A stretch of 24,962 bases of DNA from JBDREF01 sp043820045 (GCA_043820045.1 JBDREF010000154.1:1-24962); one strand, 5' to 3'; positions 5,943-13,130 are shown, numbered from the stretch's first letter. The notes: generated by a model not told the origin, from the letters alone. Numbers and translations: made by a program.

Positions 5943-6293
5943 AACGTAGTCAAAGAGAAGTCGTTTGCGTTCGCGGTCCGGGCGGTGAACCTGTATAAGT
6001 ATCTGTGCAACGAGAAGAAGGAATTTGTGCTATCGAAACAGTTGCTGCGTTCCGGCACGGCGATTGGCGCATTGGTTCGCGAGGCGGAACAGGCGGAAAG
6101 CAAGCCCGATTTCGTCCACAAGATGGCCATCGCTCTCAAGGAAGCCAACGAAACCGAGTACTGGATTCTATTGCTTCGGGAAGCCGGTTACCTGAACGCC
6201 AACGAAGCGGAGTCGGCCATCAACGATAACAAGGAACTCTTGAAACTGTTAACCCGCATCATCAACTCAACTAAACAGGGAATGGGCAAATGA
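5937..6293 (+). CDS. Four-helix-bundle protein (23S rRNA IVS/Avd-like family)
   Basis: This is a complete protein of about 118 residues. An ATG at 5937 is preferred over the TTG two codons upstream. The family signature is clear: FAVRAVNLYKYL, LSKQLLRSGTAIGALVREA, AEQAESKPDFVHKMAIALKE and ETEYWILLLREAGYL, ending with a helix containing NKELLKLLTRIIN. Proteins of this family form four-helix bundles. Relatives occur in 23S rRNA intervening sequences and as Avd, the accessory protein of diversity-generating retroelements, where the bundle binds nucleic acid/reverse transcriptase. No reverse transcriptase or variable repeat is present here. The gene is enclosed by inverted heptanucleotide arrays, which suggests that it travels with them. 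Its biochemical role is unknown. Confidence 0.9.
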   Translation: MSNVVKEKSFAFAVRAVNLYKYLCNEKKEFVLSKQLLRSGTAIGALVREAEQAESKPDFVHKMAIALKEANETEYWILLLREAGYLNANEAESAINDNKELLKLLTRIINSTKQGMGK

Positions 6294-6299
6294 CCGCTG

Positions 6300-6348
6300 T
6301 CAATTATCCGCTGTTAGTTGTCAATTGTCCATCATCAATTGTCAATTG
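6300..6348 (+). repeat. Right heptanucleotide array (inverted)
   Basis: Seven consecutive 7-bp units (TCAATTA, TCCGCTG, TTAGTTG, TCAATTG, TCCATCA, TCAATTG, TCAATTG) end at a C6 run. They are in reverse-complement orientation to the left array, so a transcript of the whole element could fold its two ends together, with about six of seven positions paired in the best units. Confidence 0.85.
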
Positions 6349-6381
6349 CCCCCCGAATACCGTGAAATATGCTGTTGTTTT

Positions 6382-6422
6382 GTGAATTTTCACGGTTTTG
6401 TTGGCAAAAGAGTGAAAATCAC
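6382..6422. promoter_or_regulatory. Paired dyads upstream of fic (operator-like)
   Basis: GTGAATTTTCAC (6382-6393) and GTGAAAATCAC (6412-6422) are two short GTGA...TCAC dyads about 29 bp apart centre to centre, close to three helical turns. The second lies within the -35/-10 spacer of the fic promoter. This suggests a repressor binding in tandem, possibly the C-terminal DNA-binding segment of Fic itself. Confidence 0.4.
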
Positions 6423-6429
6423 ATATAGT
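6401..6429 (+). promoter_or_regulatory. fic promoter (leaderless arrangement)
   Basis: TTGGCA (6401-6406), a 17-bp spacer and TATAGT (6424-6429) form a good sigma-70-type promoter only 6 bp before the ATG at 6436. Transcription would start at or next to the start codon, and no Shine-Dalgarno sequence precedes it, so a leaderless mRNA is predicted. Confidence 0.55.
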
Positions 6430-6435
6430 GTAACT

Positions 6436-7323
6436 ATGGCAAAAGTATTACATGTTTTTAATTCAATCAATGGCTTAAGAGAGCGGTATTATGCTGCGTC
6501 TATCGGCAAACAATCGCTTATAAAAATATTGAGTGAAGCAGAGGTTGCCGAGCAGGTGTATAACTCCAACGCCATCGAGAACAGCACGCTTACTCTCGAA
6601 GAAACAGAGAAAATCCTTTTGCAAATAGACCTTGATAGATACATCTCTGAAAGAGAAATATTTGAAGCGAAAAACCTCGCGCGTGTAGTTTCTTATATCG
6701 ATACAAGAGCCAAAGAACAGGAACTCACTCTCGATGTTATTCTATCGCTGCACAAAATGCTTATAGCAAATATCCGGGATGATGTCGCCGGAAGATTTCG
6801 CACCGCCGGCGAGTACGTTCGTGTAGCCAACCATATAGCTCCTGACCCGAAAGAAATAGTAGAAAGACTGGAAACAATGCTCGCGGGGTATAACGCAAGC
6901 AGCCATGAAAATATTATAAAACGTATCGCGCTGCTGCATCTTACTTTTGAATACACCCATCCGTTTATTGATGGTAACGGCCGTATCGGAAGAGTAATAA
7001 ACAATTATTTACTTATACGGGAAGGCTTTGTGCCGGTGAATATTAAATTCATGGACAGGAAAATGTATTACAAGGCGTTTCAGGAGTTTGGCGAAAAAGG
7101 TACCGCGAAAATCATGGAGGAAATAGTCGGCAAGGCGCTTACGAATAGTTATCACAAGAGGCTTGCGTATCTGGAAGGCGCGCACATTATGACGCTTGCC
7201 GAGTATGCGAAAAAGTATAAGGTATCACACTCTAATTTGATAAATAAAGCAAATCGCCAAACCATAGAAGCTTTTCTTGAAAAAGGCGTTTGGAAGATTG
7301 GCGTAAATCAGAATAAGAAATAG
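6436..7323 (+). CDS. fic: Class II Fic-domain AMP-transferase
   Basis: This 295-residue Fic protein transfers AMP from ATP to a hydroxyl of a target protein. The catalytic motif HPFIDGNGRIGR is complete (H175-R186). The inhibitory-helix motif SNAIEN (S44-N49, matching [S/T]xxxE[G/N]) lies N-terminal, which makes this class II, with E48 expected to block productive ATP binding until relieved. The C-terminal ~45 residues (LAEYAKKYKVSHSNLINKAN, then FLEKGVWKI) resemble a helix-turn-helix. ATG 6436 was chosen because it matches usual family starts. The longer TTG frame from 6325 would begin inside the heptad array. Fic genes are common companions of type I R-M loci, which fits the hsdS remnant upstream. 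All motifs are intact. Confidence 0.92.
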   Translation: MAKVLHVFNSINGLRERYYAASIGKQSLIKILSEAEVAEQVYNSNAIENSTLTLEETEKILLQIDLDRYISEREIFEAKNLARVVSYIDTRAKEQELTLDVILSLHKMLIANIRDDVAGRFRTAGEYVRVANHIAPDPKEIVERLETMLAGYNASSHENIIKRIALLHLTFEYTHPFIDGNGRIGRVINNYLLIREGFVPVNIKFMDRKMYYKAFQEFGEKGTAKIMEEIVGKALTNSYHKRLAYLEGAHIMTLAEYAKKYKVSHSNLINKANRQTIEAFLEKGVWKIGVNQNKK

Positions 7324-7337
7324 TTTATGAACGAAGC

Positions 7338-7392
7338 GGAATTCGGGGGACACGTTACTTATTTCTTTCTTTCGCGGGGGAATATTCAGCGG
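7338..7392 (+). repeat. 55-bp dispersed repeat, copy C (intact)
   Basis: This is the uninterrupted form of the repeat split by the MITE at 5535-5733, and it differs by one base (CACG versus CACC). Copies A/B and C lie in the same orientation on either side of the hsdS-tail/four-helix/fic segment, so homologous recombination between them could delete that 1.8-kb segment. Confidence 0.85.
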
Positions 7393-7606
7393 CAGCTAAG
7401 GCCAGCCGGTCGATAATGGTGGGGCGGAGCCGCCGCGCTGCCGATTCTGATTGTAACTGATCCGCCCCTGAGTGCAAGCCACAACGGTTTCAACGCTTTT
7501 GACCGTCGACTCGGCCAACATGAGCCTCCGAGTGTACTTGCGCACCCATTGGGTTCTCCCGTATCGGATGGTCAAGACCGGTGTGATTGTTGAACGTGCG
7601 CGCAGT
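7393..7606. other. Intergenic region, no gene recognised
   Basis: This is the boundary between the island and the catabolic operon. It holds a small GGCGG-AG-CCGCC dyad near 7423 but no convincing terminator, RNA gene or coding segment. The plus-strand frame starting at 7472 is antisense to the oxidoreductase and is not believed. Confidence 0.5.
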
Positions 7607-8638
7607 CTATTGACCGACGATTATAGCGGCATTTTTCGACGCCGACTCATAGACGGCTTCCTGGACGGCCAAGGTCTTGAGGTACTCGTGGCCGTTGGTT
7701 TCGAAGGGTTTGCCGTCGAGCATGCGATCGATGAAATGCCGCTGGGTGGTATAGCAGCAGTCGCCGGAAAAGGCGCGGTCCTCGTGATGATAGTCGTGCG
7801 GCCGTTCTTTTTCGCCGAGCGGCTGGATGGTCAGCCGGCCATCCAAATAGAGCCTGATCGAGCCGCCGTTGGCGTCGAGCAGCATCTCGCCGAAGGTGTA
7901 ACGAGGCTTGGGATAGTTACATTCGTTGTAGCGGTTCGCATCCCAGAGGCCTGTGGCGCCGCTTTCGAAACCAAATACGACGGCGGCGTAATCCTCGCCC
8001 GCGATGACGGGATTGAGCTTCTTGAGTACGGCATAGACCTGCTTGACCTCGCCGGCCAGATAGCGGTACGTGTCGATGAAGTGCACGCCGTTTTCATAGA
8101 CCAGCAGCCTCGGATAATCGCGGAAGTACGGCTGGCGGTCCAGGTATGCATCGTCGCCCCAGCCGTCGCCCATGCGGGAGCGAAAATAGATCGAATGAAT
8201 CTTATCGCCCACGACGCGGGCATCGAGCAGCTTCCTCATCTCGCGATACCAGGGCTGGAAACGCCAGTTCTCGTGGACCATGAAGCGAACGCCGGCCTTG
8301 CCGGTGTAGTCCACGATCTGCTGCGCTTCCTTGAACGTCGGGGCCAGCGGCTTCTGGCACATCACGTGAACGCCCAGGTCCGCCGCAATCTTGCACATCT
8401 CCAGGTGCGTCGCCGGCGGCGTGATAATATCGACAAAGTCGGGCTTCTCCTTCTCCAACATCTCGCGGTAGTCGGTATAGTGACGCGCGATGCCATATTT
8501 TTCCGTGATCGGTTTTGCGCGCTCTGCGTCGCGGTTACAGAAGGCCATCACGGTCACTTCCGGAATCCGCTGCCACGCCTCGTATTGAAAGTAACTGAAA
8601 TACCCCGCCCCCACCGCTACGGCTTTGAACGTACTCAT
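7607..8638 (-). CDS. Gfo/Idh/MocA-family oxidoreductase
   Basis: This 343-residue NAD(P)-dependent sugar or sugar-acid dehydrogenase has an N-terminal Rossmann fold (VAVGAGYFSYF, G10-x-G12) and the conserved ITPPATHLEMC strand/turn. The catalytic lysine lies in CQKPLAPT (K96-P97; the usual Glu before Lys is Gln). The second domain begins with HENWRFQPWYREM. The start is supported by GAGGAAG just upstream of the ATG. It is the last gene of the five-gene leftward operon, 13 bp after the permease. The substrate cannot be read from the sequence. The family oxidises or epimerises inositols, sugars, uronates and their lactones, and the operon context favours a sugar acid. Confidence 0.9.
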   Translation of the reverse strand: MSTFKAVAVGAGYFSYFQYEAWQRIPEVTVMAFCNRDAERAKPITEKYGIARHYTDYREMLEKEKPDFVDIITPPATHLEMCKIAADLGVHVMCQKPLAPTFKEAQQIVDYTGKAGVRFMVHENWRFQPWYREMRKLLDARVVGDKIHSIYFRSRMGDGWGDDAYLDRQPYFRDYPRLLVYENGVHFIDTYRYLAGEVKQVYAVLKKLNPVIAGEDYAAVVFGFESGATGLWDANRYNECNYPKPRYTFGEMLLDANGGSIRLYLDGRLTIQPLGEKERPHDYHHEDRAFSGDCCYTTQRHFIDRMLDGKPFETNGHEYLKTLAVQEAVYESASKNAAIIVGQ

Positions 8639-8651
8639 TCGTCTTCCTCAT

Positions 8652-10100
8652 TTATCTGCCATCTTGCGTCGTGTTATCCTCAACGTCGTTAGCATCCACC
8701 TGCCCGGCCTCCGGCGCGGGCGCCGGTTTCTTGCGCGTCGATCTATAGATGTTGTAGCCGACGGTACCGAGCGTCAGAACAACCAGCGACGTGAGCATGG
8801 CAATGAACCGGGTCCGAATCGCCTGCGGCGAGAGTTTCCTCTCTGACGTCCGGTTCGGGTTCATGAAGCACCAGCTCGCAATCGCCACACAATTCAGGCC
8901 GGCCGCCAGGACAAAAAACCGGTTCGCACTTCCGGTCTGCGGGTTCAACATAAGCCGAAATGCGATGGCACTCAACGCCGCCCCGATATTACCCACCATA
9001 TTCATCGAGCCCGACACGGCGCCTGAACTGCTGCCGCCGATATCGTTGCAGAAGGCCCAGCTCGGACTCAGGGTCATATCCACGCCGAACGTCGCCAGGC
9101 TGAAACAAAACACAAACCAGTAGAGGTTGTCGGTTTGGGTGGCCAGCAGCAATCCAATCACACCGAGGGTGAAGCCGACAATGGCCGTGGCGCGCCTGGA
9201 ACCGACGTGATAGCCTTTCTTGAACAATCCGGTCACCATAGTACCCGCGACCCAGTTCGCAAAGGCGGCGAAGAGCAGCGGTGTCGCTGCGAAGTAAACG
9301 GCTCTCGGATCATTGGGCCACTGGTTCTTCAGGTACGAAGGAAGCCACGTCAGACTGATGAAGAACGTCACGTTGCTGGCGAAGTACTGCAGCATTGCCA
9401 GCGACATGTTCAAAGAGGTAAAAACTTCGGCGAAAGAGGCTTTCACTGCTGACGTGAAGTCACTGACCCGCCCCTGTTCGATGTAGTCCAATTCCGCCTT
9501 GTTCATCCGGCGATTGTCTTTGGGATTGTCGCGGAACCAGAGCAGCCAGACCGTGGCCCAGAGAATGCCGATCAATCCATTGACGGCAAACGTCCATCGC
9601 CAGCCGATTTGCATGATCAGCCAGGGCATCAAGAACAGCGAAAAAGCAGCGCCTAAACGGCTGCCCGAAAAATTGATGCCGTGCGCAAGGCCGCGCTCCT
9701 TCACGGGCAGCCAGCGGAAGAATGCCTGCGTGGCGCCGGGAAACGCACCCGCCTCACCCATGCCGAACAGGAACCGGAGAATCAGCATTTGTGCGGCGTT
9801 TTGCGCTGCGCCGGTGAGCGCGGTGAACACGCTCCAGACACTGACCACTATGGCCAGGGCTTTGCGCGCGCCGAAACGGTCCGCAATCCAGCCGGAAGGG
9901 ACTTGAAACAACGCATATCCGATGGCGAAGATACCGAGCACCAATGCCATCAGCTCGCCGGACATGGACAGGTCTTTCATGATATGATCCACCGCCGAGG
10001 CGATACACGCGCGATCCATGTACGTGTTTACGCTGTGGAAAAACAGAATTGTGATAAGGACATAACGCTGACGACTCATCCGGCCATGAGACTGTTTCAT
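8652..10100 (-). CDS. MFS permease, ACS (sugar-acid/organic anion) family
   Basis: This 482-residue major-facilitator transporter has about 12 predicted membrane segments. The N-terminus NTYMDRACIASAVDHIM and loop 2-3 motif GWIADRFGARK are typical of the anion:cation symporter family that takes up hexuronates, galactonate, glucarate and related acids. GMGEAGAFPGATQAFFRWLP in segment 4 is a hallmark of that family. Beyond the usual core it has an additional C-terminal hydrophobic stretch (FIAMLTSLVVLTLGTVGYNI) and a charged, disordered tail. The first ATG is used because AGGA lies 8 bp upstream. It is co-directional with the transaldolase-like gene (115-bp gap) and the oxidoreductase, so it is presumably the importer for their substrate. 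Confidence 0.9.
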   Translation of the reverse strand: MKQSHGRMSRQRYVLITILFFHSVNTYMDRACIASAVDHIMKDLSMSGELMALVLGIFAIGYALFQVPSGWIADRFGARKALAIVVSVWSVFTALTGAAQNAAQMLILRFLFGMGEAGAFPGATQAFFRWLPVKERGLAHGINFSGSRLGAAFSLFLMPWLIMQIGWRWTFAVNGLIGILWATVWLLWFRDNPKDNRRMNKAELDYIEQGRVSDFTSAVKASFAEVFTSLNMSLAMLQYFASNVTFFISLTWLPSYLKNQWPNDPRAVYFAATPLLFAAFANWVAGTMVTGLFKKGYHVGSRRATAIVGFTLGVIGLLLATQTDNLYWFVFCFSLATFGVDMTLSPSWAFCNDIGGSSSGAVSGSMNMVGNIGAALSAIAFRLMLNPQTGSANRFFVLAAGLNCVAIASWCFMNPNRTSERKLSPQAIRTRFIAMLTSLVVLTLGTVGYNIYRSTRKKPAPAPEAGQVDANDVEDNTTQDGR

Positions 10101-10215
10101 AATATGATCCTATACTTGAGCCGCCTCAAATGACCGAGACAACCTAAGCAAAAATGGGAGGACAATGTGCCGCCGTTTACAGTCAATGTCCCCACGTTAT
10201 GATGTATCTCGATCC

Positions 10216-11271
10216 TCATGAGCTTGAGGCGGCGCGCCGCTGCTCGATCAGCTTGGAGGTGTTTTCCCAGGCGCTGATAAACATATTCCGGAAATACCTG
10301 ACCGGCCCGTATTCCTCGTATTCGGCCGCCTTCAGACCGTCCTCCATGTACGCCTGTCGAAAAGCGGGTACCCTGGCGAGCAGCTCATCCAGAACGTGGT
10401 CCTGCACAGGATTGAACAGTCGGGAGACCACAGGCTGGTCCAGCTCCAGCAGCTTGTCCGCGTGCCCCCGCCAATTCATGGTAATGCACACGTCGCCACC
10501 CACCATTTCGGTGAAGTGCTGCAATCCGCGTACACCCCCGCCGATGAAACCGAGCTGATAGCCACGGTCATGCACGAACTTATAGACCTTCCTGGCGATG
10601 ACCATGCCGGCCTGGTAGAGAACGTCGGGCGAGACGTCGATGCCCAGCTTTTCCACCTCTTTGCCGAGCCATTCATCATAGATGCCCGTGATCAAAGAGT
10701 AGTACATGATCGGCTTCTTTTTGGTTTTGGCCGTGATCTTGCGGTACATCTCACACACGTCAATGACCTGACTTAGACCCATGATCTCGGTGGCGTTGAG
10801 CGGGGTGTTTTCTTCGATCAGAACGCCCATGGCTTCGAGGCCCGCCTCCGTCGCGGGTATTTTGATCATAATGTTCGGGCTTATCGCCCGGTTCTTGCGC
10901 CCTTCATCAATGATCACGCGGGGATCCTCCTCATTGATCGGGTCCCCCTGGATACTGACGTACCCGTGCTCGCCGTTGGTCCTTTCATACACGCTCATGA
11001 ACTCCTCCGCGATCCCCTTAACCAGCTTGCGCTGTAGGATGCACTCGACCTGGTTGTCGTCATCGCTTTCTCGCAGGGTCTCGTCCAGCAGGGCCAGCGC
11101 GTGGTCCTTGCCCTCCTCGTGATTCAACATCTTCCACGTATAAGCAGGATTCTGCGTGCAGCCCATGGCCCCGGCGGCAATGGCCCATTCCGCTTCCTGG
11201 GGTGTGACATTGTTAATCCACATCTTCGTAGGAGTCAGGGCGGCGACGCGATGAAAGTAGTCCTGTTTCAT
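10216..11271 (-). CDS. Transaldolase-like Schiff-base aldolase, atypical
   Basis: This 351-residue protein is longer than fructose-6-phosphate aldolase (~220) and E. coli transaldolase (~317). The class I aldolase barrel is evident: TQNPAYTWKM (T39-P42, equivalent to the conserved TxNP strand) and NIMIKIPAT, where K137 is the expected Schiff-base lysine. The first strand reads MWINNVTP, with Asn20 where transaldolases have the catalytic Asp of LDT/LDS. A ribosome site (AAGGAAC) precedes the ATG. Placement between a cyclase-family hydrolase and a sugar-acid permease suggests aldol cleavage or transfer on a sugar-acid intermediate rather than the pentose-phosphate pathway. The specific reaction is unknown. 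Confidence 0.85.
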   Translation of the reverse strand: MKQDYFHRVAALTPTKMWINNVTPQEAEWAIAAGAMGCTQNPAYTWKMLNHEEGKDHALALLDETLRESDDDNQVECILQRKLVKGIAEEFMSVYERTNGEHGYVSIQGDPINEEDPRVIIDEGRKNRAISPNIMIKIPATEAGLEAMGVLIEENTPLNATEIMGLSQVIDVCEMYRKITAKTKKKPIMYYSLITGIYDEWLGKEVEKLGIDVSPDVLYQAGMVIARKVYKFVHDRGYQLGFIGGGVRGLQHFTEMVGGDVCITMNWRGHADKLLELDQPVVSRLFNPVQDHVLDELLARVPAFRQAYMEDGLKAAEYEEYGPVRYFRNMFISAWENTSKLIEQRRAASSS

Positions 11272-11318
11272 GACTCAGTTCCTTTCCATACATCTCTGAT
11301 TCGCAATTCCAATATAGC

Positions 11319-11954
11319 CTAATAGTCTTCAATGGCCACAGCTCTTGCCGGGGCGCCGTCACCGCCGGCAATCTTCAGGGGAAGCGCGATGAATGTCACT
11401 TTTGGTTTCGATAGTGATGTCAGGTTCGCCAGCCCTTCCACAACGATGACCCCGCCTTCGAAAAGAGTCCGGTGGACGATGGTCAGCTCTTCGATGTTGT
11501 TGACGTCGGCAACCGAAGGCGGCTCCACGCCCAACATCCTGACTTTGTTTTCCACGCACCATTGCGCCAACTCGGTACTTATTCGCGGCAGTTCGTCCCG
11601 ATATCGTTCCCGGCCATAGTACTCGCTCCATCCCGTACAAATCAGGAGACTGTCGCCGGGCTCGAAGCGGTCTGCAACAACTCCGAGGTGCCGGGGCTCA
11701 ATCAGGGCCCGAGGCTCGACAGGACGCAAATCGACTACCCAGGCCGGCCCGACAAGGCTCTCCACGGCGATGGTATCGATTGTCTCTGTGCCGGCGCCGA
11801 AGTGAACGGGGGCGTCGATATGTGTACCGCAGTGAGAGTAGAGGCAAAGGGTAGCGGCGTTCCAGCCGTCGGCCTCCAGACGACGGGCCGGCTCAATTCG
11901 GACCCCTCTGTCTCCGGAGGTAAGAGGGAGAGTTAGGTCAATGATTCGCGACAT
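11319..11954 (-). CDS. Cyclase-family metal-dependent hydrolase (kynurenine formamidase-like)
   Basis: This protein of 211 residues from ATG 11954 was chosen over an ATG seven codons upstream because AGGAG lies 4 bp before it. The start overlaps the end of the dehydrogenase gene by 17 bp, implying translational coupling. The family's metal motif is intact: SHCGTHIDAPVHF (H41, H45, D47, H51). The N-terminus IIDLTLPL is also typical. Members hydrolyse amides or lactones (N-formylkynurenine formamidase, isatin hydrolase) or act as polyketide cyclases. In this operon a lactonase-type step on an oxidised sugar is a reasonable inference. No kynurenine pathway gene is nearby. Confidence 0.85.
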   Translation of the reverse strand: MSRIIDLTLPLTSGDRGVRIEPARRLEADGWNAATLCLYSHCGTHIDAPVHFGAGTETIDTIAVESLVGPAWVVDLRPVEPRALIEPRHLGVVADRFEPGDSLLICTGWSEYYGRERYRDELPRISTELAQWCVENKVRMLGVEPPSVADVNNIEELTIVHRTLFEGGVIVVEGLANLTSLSKPKVTFIALPLKIAGGDGAPARAVAIEDY

Positions 11955-13032
11955 CTTCTCCTGTGGCGGCTTCAAGATTTCTCACAATGGAATCTGTTAT
12001 CTGACCGGTCTTTGCCGAGCCGCCTAAATCGACGGGCAATACCCCCTGCTCAGCCGTCATCTCAATCGCCCGGACAATTCTGTCGGCCGCTTCCTGCCGG
12101 CCCAGATGCTCGAGCATAATGGCTCCCGACCAGACAGCCCCGATCGGATTGGCAATCCCCTGTCCGGCAATATCCGGCGCCGAGCCGTGAATCGGCTCGA
12201 ACATCGATGGAAACGTCCTCTCCGGATTGATGTTGCCGCTCGGCCCGAGACCCAAGCTTCCCATTATCGCACCGCCGATGTCGCTCAGAATATCGCCTAT
12301 GAAATTGGTTGTTACAATAACGTCGAACTTCTCCGGGTGGAGAACGAAATTCGCCGAGGCATTGTCAACGTACATCTTCATGTATTCCACGTCCGGATAG
12401 TCGGTCCCGACTTGCTCTACGATTCGATCCCAGTAGGCCAAACTGTGGATCAGCGTGTTCGACTTGGTGACGTTCGTGACGCGCTTGCGGCGTCGGCGTG
12501 CTAACTCAAATGAATAACGAGCGATTCGCTCGATTCCTTTGCGTGTAAAAACGCTCGTATCCATTGCCATCCCGTCGGCAAACTCCGGCCGGACGAAACC
12601 ACCGGACTGAACAAACTCGCCCTCGGTGTTCTCGCGGACGACCACGAAGTCGATATCCTGGGGCGTCTTGTTGCGGAGCGGCCCCTTAATTCCCGGCAAG
12701 AGTCTCGCTGGACGATAGTTGACATACTGATCGAAGCCGGTCCGGACCTTGAATGTAAAAAGTCTCGCCGGAAGTGTGTCATCGACGTCCGGCAGTCCCA
12801 CCGCCCCGAAGTAGAGCGCATCAAACGCCTTGAGCACGTCCAAAGCATCGTCCGGCATAAAGACCCCGGTTTTTTTGTAATACCCGGCCCCGTAAGGAAA
12901 CTCTTCGTATTGAAGCTCGAAGCCGAAACCTGCCGCCGCGGCGTCGAGAATCTTAATGCCCGCCGGCACGATCTCCGGCCCGATACCATCACCGGGAATG
13001 ACCGCAATTCTGTATGTGCTCTTGTCGCTCAT
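11938..13032 (-). CDS. Isocitrate/isopropylmalate-family decarboxylating dehydrogenase (tartrate/D-malate type)
   Basis: This 364-residue complete enzyme starts IAVIPGDGIGPEIVPAG. It has the substrate-arginine region FDQYVNYRPARLLPG and VVRENTEGEF. The metal-binding aspartates lie in MYVDNASANFVLHPEKFDV and TTNFIGDILSDIGGA, and the nucleotide loop is EPIHGSAPDIAGQGIANPIG. The family oxidises and decarboxylates 2-hydroxyacids (isocitrate, 3-isopropylmalate, D-malate, tartrate) with divalent metal and NAD(P). The FDQYVNxRPxRLLPG stretch is closest to tartrate/D-malate dehydrogenases, and no leucine or TCA genes are adjacent. It is the first gene of the leftward operon. Confidence 0.9.
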   Translation of the reverse strand: MSDKSTYRIAVIPGDGIGPEIVPAGIKILDAAAAGFGFELQYEEFPYGAGYYKKTGVFMPDDALDVLKAFDALYFGAVGLPDVDDTLPARLFTFKVRTGFDQYVNYRPARLLPGIKGPLRNKTPQDIDFVVVRENTEGEFVQSGGFVRPEFADGMAMDTSVFTRKGIERIARYSFELARRRRKRVTNVTKSNTLIHSLAYWDRIVEQVGTDYPDVEYMKMYVDNASANFVLHPEKFDVIVTTNFIGDILSDIGGAIMGSLGLGPSGNINPERTFPSMFEPIHGSAPDIAGQGIANPIGAVWSGAIMLEHLGRQEAADRIVRAIEMTAEQGVLPVDLGGSAKTGQITDSIVRNLEAATGEDVANH

Positions 13033-13043
13033 ATTCCTGCTGG

Positions 13044-13071
13044 ATTATAGATATAAGCCGGCAATGTACAA
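13044..13071 (-). promoter_or_regulatory. Candidate promoter of the sugar-acid operon
   Basis: On the minus strand TTGTAC (13071-13066), a 16-bp spacer and TATAAT (13049-13044) lie just upstream of the dehydrogenase gene. Only 11 bp separate the -10 box from the ATG, so the leader would be a few bases at most. AGGA immediately before the start would be nearly all of it. Confidence 0.5.
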
Positions 13072-13130
13072 GCTAAAAAACAAATGTGGCCGGTTTATTG
13101 CGAAATGGCACTGCCGTGAAGCTCTGCCGT

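Larger units (their letters stand above)
5864..6348 (+). mobile_element. Four-helix-bundle element bounded by inverted heptanucleotide arrays
   Basis: The left boundary is a run of 7-bp units starting CAATTGA, then CAATGGA four times, AAATGGA twice, AAATTGA and degenerate units up to the start codon (5864-5942). The right boundary (6300-6348) is seven 7-bp units whose reverse complement reads CAATTGA, CAATTGA, TGATGGA, CAATTGA and so on. The arrays are thus inverted relative to each other, and both outer ends are CAATTG. The only gene inside is the four-helix-bundle gene. The unit is inserted after hsdS codon GQL and upstream of fic. Such arrays recall the complementary arms of 23S rRNA intervening sequences, which encode the same protein family. 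Mobility is inferred from structure, not shown. Confidence 0.65.

Noticed and set aside
5843..6148. Minus-strand frame of 101 codons across the heptad array
   Set aside because: Half of it is translation of the 7-bp repeats (NSP/NCQ-like), and the rest is antisense to the four-helix-bundle gene.
5864..6348. Diversity-generating retroelement
   Set aside because: The protein resembles Avd, but no reverse transcriptase, template repeat or variable repeat is present in the window.
7415..7440. Rho-independent terminator for the leftward operon
   Set aside because: GGCGG-AG-CCGCC has only a 2-nt loop and no T tract on the minus strand.
7472..8692. Long plus-strand open frame of 406 codons
   Set aside because: It is antisense to the oxidoreductase, whose minus-strand protein has clear Gfo/Idh/MocA motifs. 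The plus-strand product has low-complexity Val/Ala/Arg content and no family.
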